NCBI GenBank assembly: GCA_021734165.1
Contig: JAIPJL010000005.1
Span: 1-64,000 of the forward strand
Source: a bacterium
GTDB taxonomy: Bacteria; Electryoneota; AABM5-125-24; Hatepunaeales; Hatepunaeaceae
Direction: 5' to 3'
Length of the DNA: 64,000 bases
Part shown: positions 12,567 to 21,419 of the stretch, in pieces
How positions within the stretch are numbered: position 1 is the first letter of the stretch
Layout of the letters: every line of letters begins with the position of its first letter
Program-made: the position numbers and the translations under genes
The notes under the pieces: model-generated
Seen by the model: the letters and a program-made list of their open reading frames with translations, nothing else
Database searches by the model: none
What the model was told of the DNA's origin: nothing

Positions 12567-13910
12567 TTGGATTTTACTTCACAAAGCGTCAAAGATCAAG
12601 ATCGGATTCTTCAGGCTGTAGGCGAATCTTCTGTTGAAGCTTTAATTAATAGAGTACTTCCTGAACGGTTTCAGTTGAAGGAACCTCTCAATCTTCAACG
12701 AGGATTTTCGGAGTACAGACTTTTAAAAGAATTTAAGGAATTCGCTGCCGGTAATGAACCTTCCGGAGATGGGCTTTGTTTCCTCGGTGGTGGCGCTTAT
12801 GATCATTACATTCCTGCGGCAGTCGATCACATAATAAGCCGACCGGAATTTTATACTGCCTACACTCCATATCAAGCTGAAGTATCACAGGGTACTTTAC
12901 AGACGATCTATGAGTTCCAGACCATGATCTGCAGGCTTATGGGAATGGATGCTGCGAATGCTTCGCATTACGATGGCGCATCTGCCCTTGCTGAAGCAGT
13001 ACTGCTTGCGGTGCGGCAAAAGAAACACCGGAAGGTTGTAATCCCGCAAGGACTTAATCCGCTTTATCGAAGAGTCCTGAAGACCTATTGTGAACCAACG
13101 GGTATAGAGATTATCGATTTAAAGGCGGATGAAGGCAGGATTGATCTGAAATCGCTTTCCGAACAGATCGTTGATTCTGCTGCATTAGTCATTCAGCAGC
13201 CAAACTTCTACGGACTGCTCGAACCCGCGCGAATTGCTGCTGAGGTTGCTCACGAAGCGGGGGTGCTTGTGATCTCTTCAACATATCCTACAACACTGGC
13301 GTTGCTTGAACCGCCGGGAGAGTGGGGCGTTGACATTGCAACTGCAGAAGGTCAACCTCTGGGGATTCCTTTATCTCTTGGTGGCCCCTACGTGGGATTG
13401 TTTGCAGTTAAGAAAAAGCTTATCCGGCAGCTTCCGGGCAGGCTTGTAGCAAGAACAAAGGATCGCGACAGCAGCGATGGTTTTGTATTAACCCTTCAGA
13501 CCAGAGAACAGCACATCCGTCGCGAGAAAGCGACTTCTAATATTTGCACGAATCAGGCTCTCGTAGCGCTTTGTGCGCTGGTTTATCTTAGTTTGGTTGG
13601 CGCAAAAGGGCTTAAACGCTCTGCTGAAAATTCATACCGCTCCGCTCATTATCTCGCAGACAAACTCACCGAAATAAAAGGTGTACGCCTGCATTTCAAG
13701 GGTGAGTTTTTCAACGAATTCGTCATTGATCTTCCGATTGCCGTAGATAGAGTACAAACCGCTCTGGCAGATAGACATATCTTTGCCGGACCCGTACTGG
13801 GATGTTGGGATGAAAATATGAAGAACAGCATGTTGGTTGCGGTTACTGAGAAGCGAAGTAAAGAAGAACTTGATAGTTTTGTTGATTCGATAAAAGAGAT
13901 TTTAACGTGA
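12567..13910 (+). CDS. gcvPA: Glycine dehydrogenase (decarboxylating) subunit 1
   Basis: FLGGGAYDHYIPAAVDHIISRPEFYTAYTPYQAEVSQGTLQTIYEFQTMIC; TTG start. Confidence 0.94.
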   Translation: MDFTSQSVKDQDRILQAVGESSVEALINRVLPERFQLKEPLNLQRGFSEYRLLKEFKEFAAGNEPSGDGLCFLGGGAYDHYIPAAVDHIISRPEFYTAYTPYQAEVSQGTLQTIYEFQTMICRLMGMDAANASHYDGASALAEAVLLAVRQKKHRKVVIPQGLNPLYRRVLKTYCEPTGIEIIDLKADEGRIDLKSLSEQIVDSAALVIQQPNFYGLLEPARIAAEVAHEAGVLVISSTYPTTLALLEPPGEWGVDIATAEGQPLGIPLSLGGPYVGLFAVKKKLIRQLPGRLVARTKDRDSSDGFVLTLQTREQHIRREKATSNICTNQALVALCALVYLSLVGAKGLKRSAENSYRSAHYLADKLTEIKGVRLHFKGEFFNEFVIDLPIAVDRVQTALADRHIFAGPVLGCWDENMKNSMLVAVTEKRSKEELDSFVDSIKEILT

Positions 13911-13921
13911 AATAAATTAAT

Positions 13922-13946
13922 GGGCATTAAGTAAAATGCCCTTTTT
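13922..13946 (+). terminator. Rho-independent terminator after gcvPA
   Basis: GGGCATT-AAGTAA-AATGCCC followed by TTTTT. Confidence 0.8.
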
Positions 13947-13970
13947 CGGTCACAACTTAAGGAGACCGTT

Positions 13971-14780
13971 ATGCCGATGTATTTAATATTTGTGATTGTA
14001 GTTGTTGTTTTTATCCTTGGCAGCGCAGTTCGTATCTTGAATGAGTATGAGCGCGGTGTGATTTTCCGGCTTGGAAGAGTTATCGACACCAAAGGTCCAG
14101 GATTAATATTACTGATCCCCATCATCGATAAAATGGTGAAGGTCAGTCTTCGTCTTGAAACCAGGGATGTACCCCCACAGGATATAATCACCAAGGACAA
14201 TGTATCAGTAGAAGTAAACGCCGTAATCTATTACCGCGTTATGGATCCTCAAAAGGCTGTTATCGCCGTTGAGAATTACGTATTTGCTACACTTCAATTT
14301 GCCCAGACAACCTTAAGAAGTGTTCTGGGTCAGGTTGAACTTGACGACCTGCTCGCTTCTCGAGATAAGATCAATACCCAGTTGCAAGAAATCATTGATA
14401 GACACACAGATCCCTGGGGTATTAAGGTTGCCAGCGTGGAGATCAAACACGTCGATTTACCACAGGAGATGAGACGCGCCTGGGCGAAACAATCTGAAGC
14501 GGAACGTGAACGTCGCGCTAAGATCACACACGCTGAAGGTGAGTATCAGGCTTCTATTCAACTGGCACAAGCTGCGAGAGTTATTGCAGGAGATCCCATT
14601 GCCTTACAGCTTCGTTATCTCCAGACATTAAACGAGGTCGCCGCTGAGAACAACTCAACCCTGATCTTCCCAATACCGATTGATCTGTTTACTCCTTTTG
14701 TAAAGTTAGCTGAGAAGTTAACCGATAAGGACGGGAAGGAAACTTCTCTTAAGCTGCCTGAGAAACCGGATCAGGTTTGA
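13971..14780 (+). CDS. SPFH/band-7 slipin (stomatin-like) membrane protein
   Basis: N-terminal [72 protein letters not shown]. Confidence 0.92.
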   Translation: MPMYLIFVIVVVVFILGSAVRILNEYERGVIFRLGRVIDTKGPGLILLIPIIDKMVKVSLRLETRDVPPQDIITKDNVSVEVNAVIYYRVMDPQKAVIAVENYVFATLQFAQTTLRSVLGQVELDDLLASRDKINTQLQEIIDRHTDPWGIKVASVEIKHVDLPQEMRRAWAKQSEAERERRAKITHAEGEYQASIQLAQAARVIAGDPIALQLRYLQTLNEVAAENNSTLIFPIPIDLFTPFVKLAEKLTDKDGKETSLKLPEKPDQV

Positions 14781-14797
14781 CTGAGAATGAACAAAAT

Positions 14798-14823
14798 AGC
14801 CCGTTCGGATTACTGAACGGGCT
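14798..14823 (+). terminator. Hairpin downstream of slipin
   Basis: AGCCCGTTC-GGATTACT-GAACGGGCT 9-bp perfect stem; weak T-tract. Confidence 0.6.
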
Positions 14824-14844
14824 TACTCATTACAGTGTAATCTT

Positions 14845-15558
14845 ATGAGACTTGCTAAATATCTTGCATCTGCCGGGATTGCTTCTCGTCGTGCTGCTGA
14901 GAAGTTGATCTCTGCTAGGATGGTGAGAGTAAACAACAGAATTATAACCGATCCGGCTTTCGATGTTGACGATCATGATAAAGTCGAGTATAACGGTAGT
15001 ATTGTCAGGCTGATAAGCAATTCTGAAATGACATATCTGGCGTTGCACAAACCGGTAAATGTACTTTCAACCATGTCACCGGGTAAAGAGGATGGAGCTT
15101 GCCTTGCCGACCTGATTCCCGATATTGGCAGACTTTATCCTGTCGGCAGACTCGATTTCAACAGCAGTGGATTGATGCTTTTAACCAATGACGGAGATCT
15201 GACCCATCTTTTGACCCATCCCGGTCACCAAGTTGCTAAAGAATACATCATAAAGCTGAACCGCCCACTCACGGAGAAGGATTACAATAATCTTCAAAAA
15301 GGCGTAAATATTGAAGGCAGAAAGGTTGAAATAGATGCCTTAAAACCTCATTCCGGTGGGAAACTTTCAATAACGATTCATGAAGGTCGCAAGCGTATAA
15401 TCAGAGTACTTTTTAATAAGCTGAATTACAAAGTAATCGAGCTTAAGAGAGTCAGGATCGGATCGCTATCTATCGGTAAACTTGCTATCGGTAAATGGCG
15501 CAAGTTGTCTAAAGCCGAGGTTCAGTTACTGAAAGAATCTGTAAAAAAGGGCAGTTGA
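14845..15558 (+). CDS. RsuA/RluB-family pseudouridine synthase
   Basis: S4 domain MRLAKYLASAGIASRRAAEKLI; PVGRLDFNSSGLMLLTNDGDLTHLLTHP. Confidence 0.92.
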   Translation: MRLAKYLASAGIASRRAAEKLISARMVRVNNRIITDPAFDVDDHDKVEYNGSIVRLISNSEMTYLALHKPVNVLSTMSPGKEDGACLADLIPDIGRLYPVGRLDFNSSGLMLLTNDGDLTHLLTHPGHQVAKEYIIKLNRPLTEKDYNNLQKGVNIEGRKVEIDALKPHSGGKLSITIHEGRKRIIRVLFNKLNYKVIELKRVRIGSLSIGKLAIGKWRKLSKAEVQLLKESVKKGS

Positions 15559-15559
15559 T

Positions 15560-16159
15560 TTGGACGTCATGCTTAATTTCATCGTTGTTATTGACACACA
15601 TCTGATGTATTTCCTTAATGACACTATCAGGAATCCCGTTTTCAATTTGATCATGCCGATATTTGATTACGACGAAATATGGCGAATTCCATTGATCGCT
15701 GCCTGGCTCGGCGTGATGATCTTCGGCAAACGGCGGGTGCGGATTGTCGGACTTGGGGCTTTAGTATTAATAATAATGACAGATCCGATTTCAGCGGCAG
15801 TACTTAAACCCCTGTTTGAACGCATCAGACCCTGTAATGTGCTTCCCGGAATAAACATGTGGCATGAAGGCGCCTGGATAGTAATTCCTGATCCGATACT
15901 ACAGATTTACAAGAACTCACCGTCACTGCCTTCGTCACACGCAACCAACACCGCCGCCCAGGGACTCTGGTGGGGGTGGGCATATCCGAAAGCTAAGTGG
16001 TACTGCTATGGGACGGCTGTTGTTATCGGCTACTCAAGGTTATACGACGGTGTCCATTGGCCAGGCGATGTGCTGTTCGGCTGGATAATAGGGGGGATGT
16101 GCTTTCTGCTTGTCTGGTATATGAGCAAAAGGTTAATTCCGGAGATTAGACCGTCATAG
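15560..16159 (+). CDS. PAP2-family phosphatase
   Basis: KPLFERIRPC, SLPSSHATNTAAQ, SRLYDGVHWPGDVLFGW. Confidence 0.92.
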   Translation: MDVMLNFIVVIDTHLMYFLNDTIRNPVFNLIMPIFDYDEIWRIPLIAAWLGVMIFGKRRVRIVGLGALVLIIMTDPISAAVLKPLFERIRPCNVLPGINMWHEGAWIVIPDPILQIYKNSPSLPSSHATNTAAQGLWWGWAYPKAKWYCYGTAVVIGYSRLYDGVHWPGDVLFGWIIGGMCFLLVWYMSKRLIPEIRPS

Positions 16160-16160
16160 T

Positions 16161-16190
16161 GTCATTCCAGTGAAAGCCGGAATCCAGAAC
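16161..16190. repeat. REP-like palindromic repeat (GTCATTCC…GGAATCC)
   Basis: GTCATTCCAGTGAAAGCCGGAATCCAG; related to elements at ~30.24-30.33 and ~58.10-58.18 kb. Confidence 0.65.
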
Positions 16191-16411
16191 AAAAGTCATG
16201 ACTCGCGGCAGTTTTCGGGAAAGAATCCGGGCACTCAAAATTATCGTCACATCGTCACAGAATCGGCGGAAAGCCTTATCCAGTATGGGTTAGAGGGTGT
16301 GACGGAAATGTGACGGAAAGTGATCGAAGTGACTAACCACAGAGACACAGAAGCACAGAGATTCTTCAAGTATATTGGATTATAATTATAAGTTAGAAAG
16401 TATTATTCACA

Positions 16412-16492
16412 GCAGATGCAGCGGATTAAGCAGATAGAATCCAGAATCAAAAATCAGGAATCACCAATCACATTAATCTGCGCAATCTGCGG
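16412..16492. repeat. Inverted CAGATT-type dispersed repeat
   Basis: GCAGATGCAGCGGATTAAGCAGAT and, inverted, ATTAATCTGCGCAATCTGCGG. Confidence 0.5.
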
Positions 16493-16615
16493 AAAAAAAT
16501 CGTAATTCTCAAGTCGCAATTCGTATTTAGTTGTTGCATCAATCAAAACTGCTGTTTAGATTTGAAAGAGTATATTATCTATAATCCTATGCTTTATTAA
16601 AATCTGGAGGGGAAA

Positions 16616-16810
16616 ATGGCTCGCTGCACAAGAACAACCAATCTCGAAGTCCATCACAAAAACCGGGCGGGAGGAAACAGCCTCGGCAACGCTCAGGTAC
16701 TATGTCATAAATGTCATTCTATGACAAGCTCATTCGGCGCCACTGGCGCTTCACCACCCGATTTCTCAGAAACAACCAAATATCTAACGCTAAGTAATGC
16801 CGGAAATTGA
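16616..16810 (+). CDS. HNH-like mini-protein, possibly truncated
   Basis: Strong RBS (ggagggg); LEVHHKNRAGGNSLGNAQVLCHKCHS matches the HH…N…CxxCH pattern of HNH nucleases; only 64 aa. Confidence 0.55.
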   Translation: MARCTRTTNLEVHHKNRAGGNSLGNAQVLCHKCHSMTSSFGATGASPPDFSETTKYLTLSNAGN

Positions 16811-16981
16811 GGAGAATAAGCAAAAGCCAAGATCACTATAGTCTGGATTTAGCGTTTCATATATAGTGAGCTCTTTGAATTACACAAAAATAGTGTTATA
16901 ATATAACTTGCAAAGTTTATTGAACAAAGTTGTAATGTATTCAAAAACATCAACTTACACAGCAGTTTGGAGGTCGGTTTA

Positions 16982-19900
16982 ATGAAAGCAACCATTGATA
17001 CTGCTGACCTCCTGCTTCAGAGCGCCTATAAGGATTTGGGCTTTGAAGATGGAGTTCTTCTTGAAGCTACTGAAAAGCCCACGTCATCATCCGAATCAGC
17101 GTGGGTGGACAAAGGCGATTGGTTAACACTAGCCAAGACCATCGACGCGGAAAAGATATTCTTCGTAGAGAATAATCCGGTTATTATATTTGCAAAACGG
17201 GAAGAAACCGGATCCGCAGTTTGGCGAGAAGTCTTCAACCTTGCCTGGTGTATGGCACGCCCTCCGATTCTATTTCTTGCCCAACCCGGCTTACTCTCAG
17301 TTCTTGATCTCACTCACTCACCAGCGAGTCAACATGATGACACCACGACTCGTGAAAAACGCCTCCTTGCTTCAGTAACGCGAGCTACTGATGTGCAGAT
17401 CAGCCTGCAGAAGTACCATCGTTATCAAATTGAATCTGGAAAGATATTCGAGGATGAGAACCGATTCGCTTTTAATGATCGTGCTGATCGTGCCCTAATT
17501 CGTGATTTAAAACTGGTCAGAGAAGCGCTGGTTAAAAAAAACCTTCCGATTGAACATGTTCACTCGTTGATAGGTAGGTCGATCTTTATCAGGTATCTTG
17601 AAGATAGAGGTGTAATAACGAGTGATTATTATCAAAAGGTTGCTGATCAAAATAAATCATGGACTGGATTAGTTAACGAAGCAATAAAAAACGCAAATAA
17701 TACAGACAATAAAAAGTCAATTTATGTACATACTCTTTCAAATAAGGAATTTATATATACTCTATATAAACAGCTTCATATCGACTTTAATGGTGATATG
17801 TTTCCATTAGATACAAATGAGGAGAATAAAGTTACAGAAGATCATTTGAGATTATTGCAGAGTTTACTCGTAGGAAAAATTCCACAAGAAACATCAGGAC
17901 AATCACAACTGTTTTTCTTCGCATACGATTTTAAAATAATACCGATCGAACTTATTAGCAGTATCTATGAAGAATTCTATAGTCTTGAAAAAGGAAAATC
18001 TTCGAATCAAGGTAGCTTCTACACACCCGCAGCTCTTGTTGAATACGTAGTTTCGCAGACAATTACAGAAGAGATATTAGATAAAAAACCTCGTATATTA
18101 GATCCTGCATGTGGATCCGGTATTTTTCTGGTTGAGTCTTTCCGTCGAATAGTTCGGCATTTGGTTCGTAAAAACGAAGGTCAGAGATTATCAGCAGACC
18201 AGTTACGAAATATTCTAAAAGAACAAATCACTGGGATTGAGATCAATCCTGAAGCCGTTCGCGTTGCTGCTTTTAGTCTTTATCTTGCGTTATTGCATTA
18301 CCAGCGTCCATCAGATATTCTTAAAAGTCCAAAATTACCGAATCTAACCTATAAATCAGAAAATAAATTTGCCAGTTCAAATCACCATTTTGATATACTC
18401 CTACCATTTAATGCGTTTGAGCTTGAGAAAAATATTTCTAATCCAAATGTTATTAAACGATTTGCATCAGGTTCATTCGATATAATAGTCGGTAATCCAC
18501 CATGGGGTGGTTCTAGAGGTAAGGACACACAAACTGTTATTGAGATTAAAAAAGCGACGGAATGGTGTGAAAAAATCAATAGATCTGTTGGAAATTGTGA
18601 ATTGTCACAGGCATTTATCCACCTATCAAATGATTTCCTACGTGAAGGGGGTCGAATTGGATTACTTGTATCGACAGCAGTTTTCTTTAATCGTAATGAT
18701 AAAAGTCTTGAGTTCAGGCATCAGTGGTTAAAAGAAACGAGTTTATCGCAGGTAGTAAATTTTGCTGCCGTTAGAGATGTTTTTTTTAGTAAAGGCAGAG
18801 AAGCAAAAGCAATCGCACCGTTTGCCTCTGTCGTTTTTGATAAAATACCTCCTCAGAGAAACAAACGATTCCAGTATTGGTCTGCTAAGAAAACAGCTTT
18901 TATCGGTGGTACACAGTCCGTACTTCTTAGTCTGCCGGATCTAAAAACACTTCGACAGGAATCTGTACTGCATGATGATGAATTATGGAAAATATACTGG
19001 TGGGGTGGTCACCATGATGAAGCTCTAATACATGCGCTACGATTAGAAACTTCTCTACAGGGACAGTTGAATAATGGGAATAAATTAGATTCTGTCATTG
19101 GTCTGGGGTTCTCAGAAGCATCGAAGGATAAGCCAAGTGAATGGTTGTGTAATTATTCAGAACTGCCAAAATCAGCGTTTGAAAGATATGGTACACTCAA
19201 GAGGGATAAATTCATCGATCCACCTTCTGATGGTGTAGAGCGTGACAGAAATCCTGAACCTCCTAACAGAAATCCTAAACGATCTAAACTTCCTATTTTA
19301 TATGAAGGATTACGTCTGCTCATTAGACGTGGAATTCAGCAAAAAAATCGTGCTGATGGTAAATTGATAGCGCGATTGGAATCCGATTCTTTTTGTTTTA
19401 GGAATTTCATATATGGGGTTCCTATTAATGATGATATGCAATCAAATGCAAAAGTTCTCCTTGGTATTATATGGTCGTCATTGATTCGCTATTATCTATG
19501 GATGACATCTGGGTCCTGGGTAGGGTGGCATTATGAATTGCGAAAATCAGATATTCTAAATTTACCAATACGATTACCTGCTGACAGAAAGGTGAGACAA
19601 CGAATTGAAGAAATTGTGGACAAGTTGAGAAACCTGAATCAAAAGAATCTTCTTAATCAGAAAGATGTTATTCCTGAAAACAGTTTATATGTAAAGCAAC
19701 TTGAAACAAAATTGGATGAAACGATATTTGATTTATATGAGCTTACATTTGATGAACGTGATCTCGTAAATGATATGTGTTCTTTAGGTATTGATTTGTT
19801 TTATCATGGTAGAGAAAGCGATGCCGTAAAGCCTGTGATTATCGATTTAGATAACATCAATCTTGGTAGAATTAATGATCTTTCAATTGATAGGGAGCAA

Positions 19901-20308
19901 TCTGGAATATCTGGTTATCTAAGATCATTTCTTGATATCTGGAACCGCGAGCTTGAACCAAATGGAGAATTTCGCTGGAGAGTCCTTCTACCTTCAGAAA
20001 GGCAAACCTTATTGGCTATTATTTTTGAAACTGAAGATAGAAAAGATCCTTTACCTGATCCGATTGAAAGTAATGATGTTAAGTTAAATGAGATACTATC
20101 ACGATTGAATGATACTACAAGAGTCAAAATAAGTCGAAGAATTTATATTGATGGATTGGTAAGAACTGTATCCGAAAATGATATTATTATTATTAAAAGA
20201 AATGAACGCAGACTTTGGACAAGAACAGCAGCTCGTGAAGATGCTGAGGCAACACTCCTTCAAGCAATAAATAGACAGAATTTGGCGATTGCGAGGCAAA
20301 AGTCTTGA
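16982..20308 (+). CDS. Large N6-adenine DNA methyltransferase (Eco57I/type IIG/PglX-like)
   Basis: Motif I ILDPACGSGIFLVESFRR; motif IV FDIIVGNPPWGG; RBS GGAGG just upstream of ATG 16982 (ORF call at 16967 is probably too long). Confidence 0.88.
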   Translation: MKATIDTADLLLQSAYKDLGFEDGVLLEATEKPTSSSESAWVDKGDWLTLAKTIDAEKIFFVENNPVIIFAKREETGSAVWREVFNLAWCMARPPILFLAQPGLLSVLDLTHSPASQHDDTTTREKRLLASVTRATDVQISLQKYHRYQIESGKIFEDENRFAFNDRADRALIRDLKLVREALVKKNLPIEHVHSLIGRSIFIRYLEDRGVITSDYYQKVADQNKSWTGLVNEAIKNANNTDNKKSIYVHTLSNKEFIYTLYKQLHIDFNGDMFPLDTNEENKVTEDHLRLLQSLLVGKIPQETSGQSQLFFFAYDFKIIPIELISSIYEEFYSLEKGKSSNQGSFYTPAALVEYVVSQTITEEILDKKPRILDPACGSGIFLVESFRRIVRHLVRKNEGQRLSADQLRNILKEQITGIEINPEAVRVAAFSLYLALLHYQRPSDILKSPKLPNLTYKSENKFASSNHHFDILLPFNAFELEKNISNPNVIKRFASGSFDIIVGNPPWGGSRGKDTQTVIEIKKATEWCEKINRSVGNCELSQAFIHLSNDFLREGGRIGLLVSTAVFFNRNDKSLEFRHQWLKETSLSQVVNFAAVRDVFFSKGREAKAIAPFASVVFDKIPPQRNKRFQYWSAKKTAFIGGTQSVLLSLPDLKTLRQESVLHDDELWKIYWWGGHHDEALIHALRLETSLQGQLNNGNKLDSVIGLGFSEASKDKPSEWLCNYSELPKSAFERYGTLKRDKFIDPPSDGVERDRNPEPPNRNPKRSKLPILYEGLRLLIRRGIQQKNRADGKLIARLESDSFCFRNFIYGVPINDDMQSNAKVLLGIIWSSLIRYYLWMTSGSWVGWHYELRKSDILNLPIRLPADRKVRQRIEEIVDKLRNLNQKNLLNQKDVIPENSLYVKQLETKLDETIFDLYELTFDERDLVNDMCSLGIDLFYHGRESDAVKPVIIDLDNINLGRINDLSIDREQSGISGYLRSFLDIWNRELEPNGEFRWRVLLPSERQTLLAIIFETEDRKDPLPDPIESNDVKLNEILSRLNDTTRVKISRRIYIDGLVRTVSENDIIIIKRNERRLWTRTAAREDAEATLLQAINRQNLAIARQKS

Positions 20309-20985
20309 GCCGTCCAAACCTGTACTATCTCGCAACTTGGGAAAATCATGTTGAGAGAGTACTTGAAATATTTAACGTTGCCTTGGTTCAGCTTGCAAGT
20401 GAATCTACACTACCGTTACCTGAAGACAATATTAATCGAAAATTGCTTTTTTATGCAAGAAAAGCAAATTATCAGCTTATTCGCTTAGGTAGAGGGACTT
20501 CCTCGAATATTATGTATGAAGCAAGTAATCAACCTGCTGAAACAGATAAAGAGCGAGCAAAACGTGAATCAAAACGTCCCGATTTTCAATGTGGGTTTGT
20601 TGATCATCTGCAGGAAAAAGATTTATTTTTTTTGATTGAATGTAAACGTCTCGGAAATCCCCCGTCTCCAACTTGGATATTGAATAGCAATTACATAAAT
20701 AATGGTGTACAGCGATTTATTAATCCAGAATGGGGTTATGGTGCTGGAGTTTCAACAAGTGCCATGATTGGATATATACAATCCATGACTCACGATGAAA
20801 TTTTTACTGAAGTCAATGCTTACGGAGTTGAGTCAGGTTTTCCGGAAATAACATATAATGAAAATAATTGGCAAGAAAACGGTGTGAGTAAATTAGAACA
20901 AACACTTAATCGTCGCATTGAACCAAGTCCTTTTTTGCTTCATCATCTTTGGGTTGATCTACGCATTGCGTATTTGCAGAGGTAA
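20305..20985 (+). CDS. Uncharacterised protein with PD-(D/E)XK-like motif, coupled to the methylase
   Basis: RPDFQCGFVDHLQEKDLFFLIECKRLGN matches the PD…(D/E)XK spacing; TTG start overlaps methylase stop. Confidence 0.6.
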   Translation: MSRPNLYYLATWENHVERVLEIFNVALVQLASESTLPLPEDNINRKLLFYARKANYQLIRLGRGTSSNIMYEASNQPAETDKERAKRESKRPDFQCGFVDHLQEKDLFFLIECKRLGNPPSPTWILNSNYINNGVQRFINPEWGYGAGVSTSAMIGYIQSMTHDEIFTEVNAYGVESGFPEITYNENNWQENGVSKLEQTLNRRIEPSPFLLHHLWVDLRIAYLQR

Positions 20986-21216
20986 TGGATTATAATCCTG
21001 GCTGAGCTGACAGACTAACGCTTTGTTTAGCGCGCAGACTAACGCATCGCTTATTGGTGGGCACTCCCGGGCTGCAAAACTTTCAAGCAAACAGCCAGCG
21101 CTTCAATTGTGTGTGTTCAACCCTTTCAGGGTTGTCAGATAGACAGAATTTGAATCCGCTAGCTGACGCTGACGGCTATTTATAGCATTTCTTGAAAGTC
21201 TTGCATTATTTGAGTT

Positions 21217-21260
21217 CCTGGCAGATTTCAAGTGAAGCTTGCGAAACGTAATCTGCCAGG
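21217..21260. repeat. 11-bp inverted repeat CCTGGCAGATT…AATCTGCCAGG
   Basis: Perfect arms with 22-nt loop, downstream of the methylase module. Confidence 0.7.
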
Positions 21261-21419
21261 TTACGCTTCGCTTGAAACCTGGCAGTAACTCCCATGATTT
21301 TTACGCATTACTTTTGGGAAATGGTATATTAGCAGCTCAAGTATAAATTATATGAATAGTTTCAATTCTTAATATTCTTAATCGTCTGAAAATAAGGAAT
21401 TCGAATTCATAGTTCAATA

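Noticed and set aside
13649-14200. 183-aa minus-strand ORF across the gcvPA/slipin junction
   Set aside because: Overlaps two well-supported genes and a terminator; no domain signature
16982-20985. BREX or DISARM locus
   Set aside because: Only the large methylase is present; no pglZ, brxC, drmA/B or helicase genes in the block
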